DNA from: Lachnospiraceae bacterium
Lineage (GTDB): Bacteria; Bacillota; Clostridia; Lachnospirales; Lachnospiraceae
Direction: 5' to 3'
Length of the DNA: 64,000 bases
Assembly (NCBI GenBank): GCA_902363835.1
Contig: CABJBM010000001.1
Coordinates: 124,001 to 188,000 of the forward strand
Position numbers and translations under genes: made by a program. Shown here piece after piece: positions 1 through 7,906 of this stretch. The notes under the pieces were generated by a model. The model ran no database searches. It was not told the DNA's origin and was given only the letters and a program-made list of their open reading frames with translations. Position 1 is the stretch's first letter. Every line of letters starts with the position of its first letter.

Positions 1-218
1 AGGCTGTAAGAGGATATGATCAAAAGAAGGGAATAAATGGTAAATGCAGAGCTGTAATAACCGTTTCCTTCATTTCCCAAAATATCTGCCAGGGGAATGC
101 GGTAAAACATGCCGATGACCCGGACGATGATTCCTGCCACCGCAAGGATGACACCCTGGATCAGGAAATTGGAGGCTCCCTTTTTTGTTGGTTTTCTGCT
201 TGTCCTATTCTTTTCCAT
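1..218 (-). CDS. Partial SpoVB/MurJ-type polysaccharide flippase (N-terminal 72 codons)
   Basis: The coding strand opens with ATG at 218 and stays open to the window edge. After a basic start (MEKNRTSRKPTKKG) comes a hydrophobic helix and the segment RVIGMFYRIPLADILGNEGN, which is typical of the first helices of MATE/MOP-superfamily lipid-linked saccharide exporters such as stage V sporulation protein B and the MurJ relatives. These integral membrane proteins flip lipid-linked cell-wall or spore-cortex precursors. Its start overlaps the stop of the upstream DUF3048 gene by 14 bp, so the two are probably translationally coupled. The rest of the gene, and therefore the exact subfamily, lies outside the window. 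Confidence 0.8.
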   Translation of the reverse strand, partial: MEKNRTSRKPTKKGASNFLIQGVILAVAGIIVRVIGMFYRIPLADILGNEGNGYYSSAFTIYSLLLIISSYS

Positions 219-1359
219 ATAATTTCACATTGGGAGAATCCTGTGCGGAAATAATGCACACCCAGGTTTTTCCCTGGTTCAGGATAATCTCGTTATTCTC
301 CATGTCGTAATAATGTGTTGGGCCGAATTCTCCCTCCTTGGACCATTTTATGGGGATGGAGCGGCCTTCCGTCACGTAACAGCCATAAGAGTCATCCTGT
401 ACGTTAATGTTTAAATACTCTGTTGTTGCATAATGGGCCGATGGACAGTACTGCAGGATGATGTTCTTTACCTTGATCTGTCCTTCGTTTCCCTTGTGGG
501 GAGCCCCGTACTGGTACCGGTAATAAAGCCCGTCATCCTCATGGTATTCAAACCATGGCTTGTTAAGCACATAACCCGGATAGACCTTATAGGCATCGCT
601 GACGCTGTTGGCTCCTTCCAGGGTCACCTTATGGCCGTCTTTTGCAAAACGGTAGTGGCCGCGGTAGGATTGGTCATAGGTTTCCGAATAGCCCAGCTGA
701 AGGATGGATTTGTTTAAACGGTCTCCGCTGGTATATGCATTGTGGGGGGATTTCCGGTCTTTGGTACGGAAATACGCCACAGTGCCGATGCCATCCAGCC
801 CGTTGATGTTATCCACATTGGCCAGATAAGGCTTTGCAAAGGTACTCTGCCCGTAGTGGGCATAAATAGCGTCAAATTCACGGGCAAAATATGTATAATA
901 GGTACGGCAGCTTCTGACGGAACCGATCCGGTCCAGATCATCGTAATTTTCTAAAATAGCCATGTAACGGTTCATTCCCCCTTCGGCCGGCGCTTCATAA
1001 ATCACTTCGGCCCGGTTGATCCCGTATTGGGGAAGAGCTTCCTTGTCATTGCTCATCATGACTGCCACCGGCCTCCGGTTTCCGATGGCAGAACTCACCA
1101 TCTCCCCCGTAAGATAGCTGCGTATCATCCCGTCTTTTTCCACACGCTCTTCAAAGGTATAGTATTCACCGGAATTCGCCTCCGCCTCATTGGCAGCTCC
1201 TGTGCTGCTGTTAATTTTAATCTCTTTTGTTTCCGAGGCGTCGGAGGTTTCCACCGGTTGATCCGTGACCCATACTTCCTCATATTTTTTACTGCAGCCG
1301 AATAAAAAAGCGGCAGACAGCATGACACCAGCGAATCCCAACCATACCTTTTTTATCAT
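205..1359 (-). CDS. DUF3048 (YerB-family) lipoprotein
   Basis: A 384-residue exported protein. The N terminus is a lipoprotein signal peptide ending in the lipobox LFGC at about residue 22, followed by a low-complexity Ser/Thr/Glu linker to about residue 75. The rest matches the DUF3048/YerB family: an N-terminal domain with RRPVAVMMSNDKEALPQYG and the conserved YEAPAEGGMNR segment, and a C-terminal domain with NEIILNQGKTWVCII. The family's biochemical role is not established to my knowledge; it is a membrane-anchored extracellular protein of Firmicutes. Its ATG abuts the ybeY stop (4 bp overlap), placing it in the ybeY-phoH group of genes. Confidence 0.85.
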   Translation of the reverse strand: MIKKVWLGFAGVMLSAAFLFGCSKKYEEVWVTDQPVETSDASETKEIKINSSTGAANEAEANSGEYYTFEERVEKDGMIRSYLTGEMVSSAIGNRRPVAVMMSNDKEALPQYGINRAEVIYEAPAEGGMNRYMAILENYDDLDRIGSVRSCRTYYTYFAREFDAIYAHYGQSTFAKPYLANVDNINGLDGIGTVAYFRTKDRKSPHNAYTSGDRLNKSILQLGYSETYDQSYRGHYRFAKDGHKVTLEGANSVSDAYKVYPGYVLNKPWFEYHEDDGLYYRYQYGAPHKGNEGQIKVKNIILQYCPSAHYATTEYLNINVQDDSYGCYVTEGRSIPIKWSKEGEFGPTHYYDMENNEIILNQGKTWVCIISAQDSPNVKLYGKE

Positions 1360-1853
1360 CTTGTATATCCTCCCCGGCTTAAGATTTCCTCCTGCTTCTT
1401 TTCCATGATCTCACGTTCTTCCTCTTCCATGTGATCATAGCCACATAGATGAAGCATGCTGTGAGCGACTAAAAAAGCAAGCTCCCTTGTTTGGGAATGG
1501 CCGTATTTTTCTGCCTGTTCTTCTACCTTATCTACGGATATTACAATATCCCCCAGCAAAAGCTCCCCTGTCTCCGGATGAAAGCAGTCCTCTGACGCCT
1601 CCTCCAGATGTTCAAAATCCGAAGGTCTTTCATAATCGACCATTGGGAAGGAAAGAACATCCGTAGGGCTGTCTATATTCCGGTATTCCTTATTGATCTG
1701 ACGGATATCCTCATTGCCGGTAATGAGGACACTGACCTCTGCCTCATAAGGGCAGTCTTCATAATCCAGTGATTCTTCCACAACTCTTGTAATAATATCT
1801 TCATATGGGATGTCCAGCCTTTTTTCGGCCTCATATTCAATATTAATCGTCAT
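1356..1853 (-). CDS. ybeY: Endoribonuclease/rRNA maturation factor YbeY
   Basis: A 165-residue single-strand-specific metallo-endoribonuclease needed for 16S rRNA 3'-end maturation and ribosome quality control. The zinc-binding signature HSMLHLCGYDH (H-x3-H-x5-H) is intact near residues 125-135, and DSPTDVLSFPM is the other conserved family motif. The frame is open for a further 28 codons upstream, but the ATG at 1853 (MTINIEYE) gives the usual family length, and the extra residues would be buried in the phoH coding region. It overlaps the end of the phoH-like gene by 11 bp, the usual YbeY-PhoH pairing. Confidence 0.93.
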   Translation of the reverse strand: MTINIEYEAEKRLDIPYEDIITRVVEESLDYEDCPYEAEVSVLITGNEDIRQINKEYRNIDSPTDVLSFPMVDYERPSDFEHLEEASEDCFHPETGELLLGDIVISVDKVEEQAEKYGHSQTRELAFLVAHSMLHLCGYDHMEEEEREIMEKKQEEILSRGGYTR

Positions 1854-2859
1854 AACGTGCCTTTCTGCCGCCAATGGATTTTGTCTTTCGTTCAGCCGGC
1901 TTTTTCTTTGACTCATAATCATCGTAAGCCTGTACAATCTTTTGTACCAGAGGATGACGAACCACGTCGCTGCTGGTTAAATGGCAGAAACCGATGTCGT
2001 CAATTCTCTTTAATATGCGGATGGCCATGTCAAGTCCTGATACGGCTCCGGCAGGCAGATCCTTTTGAGTCTGGTCCCCGGTTACGATCACCTTTGATCC
2101 AAAGCCGATTCTGGTAAGAAACATCTTCATCTGGGCCGGAGTGGTATTCTGGGCTTCGTCAAGGATGATATAGGCATTATCCAGGGTACGGCCTCTCATA
2201 TAAGCCAGAGGCGCCACCTCAATCAGACCTTTCTCCGCATTATGAAGATAACTCTCCGCTCCCATGATCTGATAGAGGGCATCATATAAAGGCCTTAAAT
2301 AAGGATCTATTTTGCTTTGTAAGTCTCCCGGAAGAAAACCCAGCTTTTCTCCTGCCTCAATCGCAGGCCTTGTCAGGATGATCCGGCTTACCTCGCCGTT
2401 TTTAAAAGCCTGGATGGCCATTGCCATGGCAAGATAGGTTTTTCCGGTTCCGGCAGGCCCGATACCGAATACCACCATCTTTTTTCTGATCTGGTCCACA
2501 TACTGTTTTTGTCCAAGGGTCTTGGGCTTTACCGGCCTTCCGGCAATGGTTCTGCAGATGATATCTTTGTCGATTTCCAGGATCTGGCTGTCGTTTTCAG
2601 AAAATGACAGGGAGAGGGCATAATCCACATTTTGCTCTGTAATGGCATTTCCCCGCTTGGAAAGCTCAATCAGGTTATTGAATACGCTTTTGGCTTTCTG
2701 GACCATTTGTTCCGGTCCTATGATCTTAAGGGCTCCATCCCGTCCGATCATGGTAACATGCAGGGTCCGTTCTATTTTTTTTAAGTAGCTGTCAAACTGT
2801 CCGCATACGTTTTTCTCGTGTTCAGCTGGAATGTCTATGATTGTCTCAATTACGCTCAT
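1843..2859 (-). CDS. phoH: PhoH-like ATPase (YbeZ type)
   Basis: A 338-residue cytoplasmic NTPase. After an N-terminal KH-like region comes the P-loop GPAGTGKT near residue 135 and the Walker B segment AYIILDEAQN. The conserved KMFLTRIGFGSKVIVTGD block is characteristic of PhoH proteins. The family has been linked to RNA metabolism and almost always sits beside ybeY, as here. Its start overlaps the end of yqfD by 14 bp. The C terminus is basic and low-complexity (KKKPAERKTK). Name follows family usage; no phosphate regulation is visible. Confidence 0.9.
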   Translation of the reverse strand: MSVIETIIDIPAEHEKNVCGQFDSYLKKIERTLHVTMIGRDGALKIIGPEQMVQKAKSVFNNLIELSKRGNAITEQNVDYALSLSFSENDSQILEIDKDIICRTIAGRPVKPKTLGQKQYVDQIRKKMVVFGIGPAGTGKTYLAMAMAIQAFKNGEVSRIILTRPAIEAGEKLGFLPGDLQSKIDPYLRPLYDALYQIMGAESYLHNAEKGLIEVAPLAYMRGRTLDNAYIILDEAQNTTPAQMKMFLTRIGFGSKVIVTGDQTQKDLPAGAVSGLDMAIRILKRIDDIGFCHLTSSDVVRHPLVQKIVQAYDDYESKKKPAERKTKSIGGRKARYDD

Positions 2860-4123
2860 TTGAATGATTTGTCTCCTCCGGTTCCTCTGTTCTTTGTATC
2901 TTCAGCGCCTCCCGCCTGCCTACAGGCTCCTCGGTCACAAAATCTATGGCAACCTGGCATAAAGATTCATTATCTAGTATTTTAACATGATTTTCCAGAA
3001 TTTGTACCCCTTTTTCTAATAAATTTTTTTTGTATCTTTCGTTTATATCCTCGGCCAGCTGATTTTTCTCTTCCTCTGTATAAGGACGCTCGTAGGATAT
3101 GTATTCTTTCCCTGTTATTTTGCCTGTATAAATGGGGAGATAGAAATTCTGGAATAAATGAAGCTGTTCTTCTTCCATTGACTGTTTCCATGAGGTGCCC
3201 TGGGGCCGCGGCCGTATGAGCAGAAAGGAAAAACGGAAGGCTTTCATATAATATCCTTTCCGGACTTTTCCCGTTTCCACATCCACTTTCCGGAAAAGGG
3301 GGATCTGTCTGGTAAAATGATATTCCGTCCTGGCCGTTATATCCCCGTCAGAACGCACATAATAGGTGTTGATCACCTCTTCGCTGTCTCCGATAATGGG
3401 AAGGACTCCGCTGACTAAAACCTGCCCCTGTTCCACTGTATCGCCTATGGCTACCATTGGTACGCCGCTGCGCACGATCATGGAGGTGATCACCCCGTCT
3501 TTTTCCGCCACAATATCACAGGGTGTTTCATCCTTTGCGGGGATTTCCGACAGCACTTCATTTTCTTTTATTTTAACCAAAAGGCGGGTTCCTGATACCC
3601 TTGCCGATACCCATGTGATTTCAGGAAACTTGGAGCGAAAGGATTCTTCCAGAATATCACAATCGATTTTTGATTTTCTCATACCATATCGGATTTCTTC
3701 CGATTCACAGAATTTTAAAAGAGTATCGTATGTATACAGCCGGTTTCCTTCAAATTCAATATCCCAGATAAACAGGGAAAGAGCATAAAGAATCAAAAAA
3801 AAGCTGGTAAATCCTGCTGCGTATAGTTTCCGCCTTTTGTTCCTGTATAAAAAAAAAGGAAGTCCAAACTTTTTTAAAATCTTAAGTCTGACCTTCGATT
3901 TGCGAACAAGAGGCTTGACCTTGCGGAACCCTTGTACCGTCATGAAAAGCTGATAGGAGCGCCCGGAATTAATGACTTCCCACAATTCAATTTCATGGAC
4001 GCTGCACATATTAAGAAAACGTTCCGGGGAAAAACCGGTCATTTCTATAGAAAGATAACCGAATAAATAATGATTCAGCCAAGCAATCACTTTACTGCAC
4101 CTCCAGTTTCCCATTTTATTCAA
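2846..4123 (-). CDS. yqfD: Sporulation protein YqfD
   Basis: A 425-residue membrane protein of the YqfD family, conserved in endospore formers. A cytoplasmic N-terminal domain carries the family-type FGYLSIEMTGFSPERFLN. A single transmembrane helix lies near residues 105-125 (AAGFTSFFLILYALSLFIWD). A large extracytoplasmic domain follows, with GDTVEQGQVLVSGVL, a hammerhead-like motif also seen in biotinyl-lipoyl folds. In Bacillus subtilis the yqfC-yqfD pair belongs to the mother-cell sigma-E regulon. Here it overlaps yqfC by 8 bp and follows a sigma-E-like promoter upstream of yqfC. The charged tail (EEPEETNHSNERN) is not conserved. Confidence 0.9.
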   Translation of the reverse strand: MNKMGNWRCSKVIAWLNHYLFGYLSIEMTGFSPERFLNMCSVHEIELWEVINSGRSYQLFMTVQGFRKVKPLVRKSKVRLKILKKFGLPFFLYRNKRRKLYAAGFTSFFLILYALSLFIWDIEFEGNRLYTYDTLLKFCESEEIRYGMRKSKIDCDILEESFRSKFPEITWVSARVSGTRLLVKIKENEVLSEIPAKDETPCDIVAEKDGVITSMIVRSGVPMVAIGDTVEQGQVLVSGVLPIIGDSEEVINTYYVRSDGDITARTEYHFTRQIPLFRKVDVETGKVRKGYYMKAFRFSFLLIRPRPQGTSWKQSMEEEQLHLFQNFYLPIYTGKITGKEYISYERPYTEEEKNQLAEDINERYKKNLLEKGVQILENHVKILDNESLCQVAIDFVTEEPVGRREALKIQRTEEPEETNHSNERN

Positions 4124-4382
4124 ATTCCAGGGATTTAATAAAACCGCTGATTTTCATTTCTTCATTGGTGTAATATTCAATCATCAGCCTGCTGCCGCCG
4201 ATGATGACCCGGCAGTTTTTGGCCTGGAGTTTTATGGAACAGTCTGTATACAGGATAATGCTTCGGTAATTTTCTATTACAACGCTGTGACGTCCCAGAA
4301 AAGATACAAGCACTTCTCCCAAAACTACATCCTTGGGGAGTTTTAAGGCGGAAGCTGCTTTTTCCTTTGATTCCTCAAACAT
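4116..4382 (-). CDS. yqfC: Sporulation protein YqfC
   Basis: An 88-residue protein of the YabP/YqfC family. The segment LPKDVVLGEVLVSFLGRHSVVIENYRSI (shown across residues 14-41) and the repeated short beta-strands are typical. In B. subtilis the gene is transcribed by sigma-E during engulfment; its exact role is unknown. It is the first gene of yqfC-yqfD-phoH-ybeY here. The ATG at 4382 is preceded by a purine-rich stretch (GGGGAAG and AAAAGGG), and its 5' leader carries the family-2 structured element (4406-4512) and a sigma-E-like promoter. Confidence 0.88.
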   Translation of the reverse strand: MFEESKEKAASALKLPKDVVLGEVLVSFLGRHSVVIENYRSIILYTDCSIKLQAKNCRVIIGGSRLMIEYYTNEEMKISGFIKSLEFE

Positions 4383-4405
4383 AATCCCTTTTCTTCCCCT
4401 CTCTT

Positions 4406-4512
4406 TTTATTTCTGCAAGCAATGAGCCGGTGCAGGAATACTTGCATTCCTGTATCTGGCGGATGCTGTAAGAAGTCAAAAACCTCTTAGCATGGTTTGG
4501 GGTTTTGACCCC
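4406..4512 (-). repeat. Dispersed structured element, family 2, copy 1 (yqfC leader)
   Basis: About 105 bp that closely resembles the stretch at 43042-43149 and has the same orientation relative to the next gene. In the sense direction it starts with a hairpin whose arms are GTCAAAACC (4509-4501) and GGTTTTTGAC (4484-4475). Then comes GCCAGATACAGGAAT paired with ATTCCTGCACCGG, and it ends TTCATTGCTTGCAGAAATAAA-like, directly before the purine-rich ribosome binding region of yqfC. The second copy has matching changes in both arms of the first hairpin, so the structure, not just the sequence, is kept. It lies inside the presumed yqfC 5' untranslated leader. Confidence 0.75.
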
Positions 4513-4517
4513 TTTAT

Positions 4518-4546
4518 ACTATATGCAAACACGAAGCGGAAAATTC
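4518..4546 (-). promoter_or_regulatory. Candidate sigma-E promoter of yqfC-yqfD
   Basis: In the sense direction GAATTTT (4546-4540), 14 bases, then CATATAGT (4525-4518). This resembles the sigma-E consensus (GHATATT, about 14 bases, CATACAHT). The same GCATATAGTATAA string is found at the spoIVA promoter (12543-12570). yqfC and spoIVA are both sigma-E genes in B. subtilis, which makes the match more credible. Confidence 0.55.
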
Positions 4547-4562
4547 TAGGGCATTAAAAGAC

Positions 4563-4602
4563 GAAAAAACCCCCGGTCACAGAAAAATGTGACCAGGGGC
4601 TC
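4563..4602 (-). terminator. Rho-independent terminator after rpsU
   Basis: In the sense direction CCCCTGGTCAC, an 8-base loop, GTGACCGGGGG, then TTTTTT. A strong G+C-rich stem with a T-tract lying 13 bp past the rpsU stop. Confidence 0.92.
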
Positions 4603-4614
4603 ATCATTTAATTA

Positions 4615-4791
4615 TTAGTTAAATTTACGCTTTCTTGCAGCTTCAGACTTTTTCTTACGTCTTACGCTTGGTTTTTCGTAATGTTCTCTCTTACGAATTT
4701 CCTGCTGGATACCTGCTTTTGCACAGTTTCTTTTGAATCTGCGTAAAGCACTATCTAAGGTCTCGTTGTCTTTAACGATAACATTTGACAT
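4615..4791 (-). CDS. rpsU: 30S ribosomal protein S21
   Basis: A 58-residue basic protein that begins [20 protein letters not shown] and ends in a Lys/Arg-rich tail ([16 protein letters not shown]), the standard S21 sequence. It sits near the 3' end of 16S rRNA in the small subunit and helps initiation. The gene is monocistronic: a sigma-A promoter (4868-4895) lies about 80 bp upstream, GGGAGG precedes the ATG, and a strong terminator follows. It is too short to appear as a large ORF but is unmistakable. Confidence 0.96.
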   Translation of the reverse strand: MSNVIVKDNETLDSALRRFKRNCAKAGIQQEIRKREHYEKPSVRRKKKSEAARKRKFN

Positions 4792-4867
4792 AGCTCACAC
4801 CTAACCTCCCTCCAGTTGTGTACTTGTGCATAATACAACTGTTTGGGTATTTTATAGCACTGATATG

Positions 4868-4895
4868 ATTATAGCATAATTTTGCCATACGTCAA
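4868..4895 (-). promoter_or_regulatory. Sigma-A promoter of rpsU
   Basis: Sense strand TTGACG (4895-4890), 16-base spacer, TATAAT (4873-4868). It lies between the end of alaS and rpsU. The stretch between alaS and the -35 box has only an A/T-rich weak hairpin, so some alaS read-through is possible. Confidence 0.75.
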
Positions 4896-4931
4896 GAAAA
4901 ATTTTCAATATTTTCTTAATCACCCTGTGTT

Positions 4932-7571
4932 TTACTTCAGCTGCTCTGCAACAACTTCCATGACTTTTTCAAGGCATGCATCAACTCCTGCCGGATTTTT
5001 TCCGCCTGCCTGGGCCATATTGGGACGTCCGCCGCCGCCGCCGCCAACTAAGGAAGCAATGGCTTTGATTAAGTTGCCGGCATGGGCTCCCTTCTTCTGA
5101 GCCTCATCCGTAACAGCAGCCATCAGATTCACCTTATCATCCTGAATGGAGGCGATTACAATGACTCCGTCTCCTAATTTATCCTTTAACTGGTCGCCCA
5201 GATTGCGGAGTCCGTTCATATCGACATCAAGGACTTTTGTGGCAAGAACCTTTATCCCTTTAACCTCTTTTACCTGATCCATGACATTTCCAAGGGAATC
5301 CTTTGCAAGCCTGCTCTTTAATTTTTCATTTTCAGAATGCAGGGCTTTCATTTCTTCTAAAAGGGCTTCAATTTTTGCCGTGAGAGCGGAAGGCGTTGTT
5401 TTGGCAGCTCTTGCGGCTTCATGAAGTTCTTTTTCGGTTTCCTGATAATAATGCATCAGGCCGTCTCCTGTCAGGGCTTCGATTCTTCTGACTCCGGCCG
5501 CAATACCGGTTTCAGACAGGATTTTAAAGGAGCCGATAACTCCCGTATTATTAATATGGGTACCGCCACAAAGCTCTGTGGAAAAGTCTCCCATTTTTAC
5601 TACGCGGACCGTATCTCCGTATTTTTCCCCAAACAGTGCCATAGCACCGGATTTTTTTGCTTCCTCTAAAGACATGATTTCCGTTTTTACAGGAAGGGAT
5701 TCCTTGATCTTGCCATTTACAAGAGTTTCCACCTGATGGATCTCTTCAGGTGTCATGGCTGAGAAATGGGTAAAGTCAAAACGCAGCTTATCTCCATCAA
5801 CAAAGGAGCCGGCCTGTTCCACATGACTGCCCAAAACCGTTCTCAATGCCTTCTGGAGAAGGTGGGTGGCGCTGTGGTTCTTTCCCGTGTTCTGGCGGTT
5901 GCTTTCACAAACCTTTAAAGTGACCCCATCTCCGGTCTGCAGCATTCCCTTTGCCATCCTGCCCACATGGCCCACTTTTCCGCCCTGTAAATGGATGGTA
6001 TCTTCTACCTTGAATTCGCCTTTATCACTTACAATATAACCCACATCACCCTGCTGGCCGCCCATGGTGGCGTAAAACACGGTCTGCTCTGTAACAATCG
6101 TTCCAGTATCTCCATCGGTAAGGGCCTCTGTTAAGTCTGTCTCCGTGGTGAGGACAAGAATTTTGGAATCACAGGTCAGCTTGTCATAGCCAATGAATTC
6201 CGTTGTAATGGCCGGATCAATGGACTGATAGACAGTGACATCAGCGCCCATGTAATTGGTGGTCTTTCTGGCATTTCTGGCTGTTTCCCTCTGCTTTTGC
6301 ATGGCAGCTTTAAAGCCTTCTTCATCCACTCCGAAATTCTTCTCTTCCAGAATTTCCAGAGTCAGATCCATAGGGAATCCATAGGTATCATATAATTTGA
6401 AAGCATCCTCACCGGAAAGGATGGTGGTCTTATTTTTTACCATCTCCTCTTCCAGCTCCCCAAGAATGGCAAGACCCTGGTCAATGGTTTTATTGAACTT
6501 GTCTTCTTCCTGGACCAGAACCTTCAGGATCATGGCTTTCTTTTCTTCCAGCTCCGGATACCCATCCTTGGATAAGTCAATTACAGTGGTGGACAAGTCT
6601 GCAAGAAACTTTCCTTCAATACCAAGAAGTCTTCCGTGGCGGGCAGCTCTTCTTAAAAGGCGGCGGAGAACATAACCTCTTCCCTCATTGGAAGGCATGA
6701 TGCCGTCGGATATCATAAAGGTGCAGGAACGGATATGGTCCGTAATCAGACGAAGGGATACATCCACATCAGGATCTTTCTTGTATTCTGTCTTAGCCAG
6801 TTCAGCCACCTGGTTTAAAAGAGCTTTTATGGTATCCACATCAAAAATGGAATCCACATCCTGAACCACTACGGCCAGACGTTCCAGTCCCATGCCCGTA
6901 TCAATATTTTTCTGCTGCAATTCCTCATAGTTTCCATGGCCGTCATTTTCAAACTGTGTGAATACATTATTCCATACTTCCATATAGCGGTCGCACTCAC
7001 AGCCAACAGTACAATCCGGGCTGCCGCAGCCATACTTTTCACCTCTGTCATAATAAATCTCAGAACAGGGACCGCAGGGACCTGCGCCGTGCTCCCAGAA
7101 ATTATCCTCCTTTCCAAAGCGGAAAATACGCTCAGGAGCAATGCCGATTTTCTTATTCCAGATTTCAAAGGCCTCATCATCTTCCAGATATACGGATGGA
7201 TACAGCCTGTCCGGGTCAAGTCCGATCACATCGGTCAAAAATTCCCATGACCAGTGAATGGCCTCATCCTTAAAATAATCTCCAAAAGAAAAATTTCCCA
7301 GCATCTCAAAGAAGGTGCCGTGGCGGGCTGTCTTGCCTACGTTCTCAATATCCCCTGTCCGGATACACTTCTGACAGGTGGTAACCCTTTTTCTTGGCGG
7401 AAGCTCCTGGCCTGTAAAATATGGCTTAAGGGGAGCCATGCCCGAGTTGATCAACAACAAGCTGTTATCATTATGCGGAACAAGGGAGAAGCTTTTCATG
7501 GCCAGATGTCCCTTGCTTTCAAAAAATTCAAGGAACATTCTCCTCAGTTCGTTCACACCGTAGTTCTTCAC
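4932..7571 (-). CDS. alaS: Alanine--tRNA ligase
   Basis: An 879-residue class II aminoacyl-tRNA synthetase that charges tRNA-Ala. Motif 1 to 3 of the catalytic core lie in the first 260 residues (RHGTFFEMLGNFSFGDYFK, then GRGYVLRRLLRRAARHGR). The editing domain has the zinc/hydrolytic motifs HSATHLLQKAL and CGGTHINNTG, and the C-Ala domain ends with a Gly-rich GGGGGGRPNMAQAGG. Length is normal for the family. The start is GTG at 7571, chosen because GGAGG lies 8 bases upstream and the N terminus fits the family. No T-box leader is visible. It follows a 49-codon membrane-protein gene with an 18 bp gap. Confidence 0.97.
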   Translation of the reverse strand: MKNYGVNELRRMFLEFFESKGHLAMKSFSLVPHNDNSLLLINSGMAPLKPYFTGQELPPRKRVTTCQKCIRTGDIENVGKTARHGTFFEMLGNFSFGDYFKDEAIHWSWEFLTDVIGLDPDRLYPSVYLEDDEAFEIWNKKIGIAPERIFRFGKEDNFWEHGAGPCGPCSEIYYDRGEKYGCGSPDCTVGCECDRYMEVWNNVFTQFENDGHGNYEELQQKNIDTGMGLERLAVVVQDVDSIFDVDTIKALLNQVAELAKTEYKKDPDVDVSLRLITDHIRSCTFMISDGIMPSNEGRGYVLRRLLRRAARHGRLLGIEGKFLADLSTTVIDLSKDGYPELEEKKAMILKVLVQEEDKFNKTIDQGLAILGELEEEMVKNKTTILSGEDAFKLYDTYGFPMDLTLEILEEKNFGVDEEGFKAAMQKQRETARNARKTTNYMGADVTVYQSIDPAITTEFIGYDKLTCDSKILVLTTETDLTEALTDGDTGTIVTEQTVFYATMGGQQGDVGYIVSDKGEFKVEDTIHLQGGKVGHVGRMAKGMLQTGDGVTLKVCESNRQNTGKNHSATHLLQKALRTVLGSHVEQAGSFVDGDKLRFDFTHFSAMTPEEIHQVETLVNGKIKESLPVKTEIMSLEEAKKSGAMALFGEKYGDTVRVVKMGDFSTELCGGTHINNTGVIGSFKILSETGIAAGVRRIEALTGDGLMHYYQETEKELHEAARAAKTTPSALTAKIEALLEEMKALHSENEKLKSRLAKDSLGNVMDQVKEVKGIKVLATKVLDVDMNGLRNLGDQLKDKLGDGVIVIASIQDDKVNLMAAVTDEAQKKGAHAGNLIKAIASLVGGGGGGRPNMAQAGGKNPAGVDACLEKVMEVVAEQLK

Positions 7572-7589
7572 GTTACTGTCCTCCGTTTG

Positions 7590-7739
7590 CTATTTTGTCT
7601 CTTTCGTCAAGTCGCCTTTATTTCCGGCATCCTTATAATCTCTGTATTTCTTGCCGCACAGAATTCCGCCCCATGCAATAAACAGGAAAAACAGGAATTT
7701 GATTGCGGTCTCCAGGAAACTTGCTAATATTGCCGTCAT
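7590..7739 (-). CDS. Small single-span membrane protein of unknown function
   Basis: A 49-residue protein starting at ATG 7739, chosen because GGGAGGAAAAAAT precedes it. It has one hydrophobic helix (residues about 10-28, TAIKFLFFLFIAWGGILCG) and a charged tail KKYRDYKDAGNKGDLTKETK. I do not recognise a named family. It is 18 bp upstream of alaS and has its own promoter, so it is very likely co-transcribed with alaS. The strong ribosome binding site and the clear membrane topology argue that it is real. Confidence 0.72.
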   Translation of the reverse strand: MTAILASFLETAIKFLFFLFIAWGGILCGKKYRDYKDAGNKGDLTKETK

Positions 7740-7782
7740 ATTTTTTCCTCCCGAAAATTCATATAGTATCACTCATTTTACT

Positions 7783-7811
7783 ATCCTATCATAAGGAATT
7801 TTATTTATCAA
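7783..7811 (-). promoter_or_regulatory. Sigma-A promoter of the small membrane gene and alaS
   Basis: Sense strand TTGATA (7811-7806), 17-base spacer ending in TGA, then TAGGAT (7788-7783). It lies 44 bp upstream of the ATG at 7739. Confidence 0.6.
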
Positions 7812-7876
7812 GATGTTGCGATGGAAATTTTTTTCCCTCCAGGCATTCCTTTACCTGTCTCATTGCCTGCAAAAAT

Positions 7877-7906
7877 AAAAAAGTACGGCAAATACCGTAC
7901 TTTTTT
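7877..7906 (-). terminator. Terminator of the LprI-like gene
   Basis: A perfect inverted repeat, six A, GTACGG, six-base loop, CCGTAC, six T. It overlaps the last two bases of the stop codon at 7905 and could work on either strand. Confidence 0.85.

Noticed and set aside
7740..7876. T-box leader for alaS
   Set aside because: No T-box sequence or specifier-type stem is visible; the region has a plain promoter and a short leader. The same holds upstream of serS.
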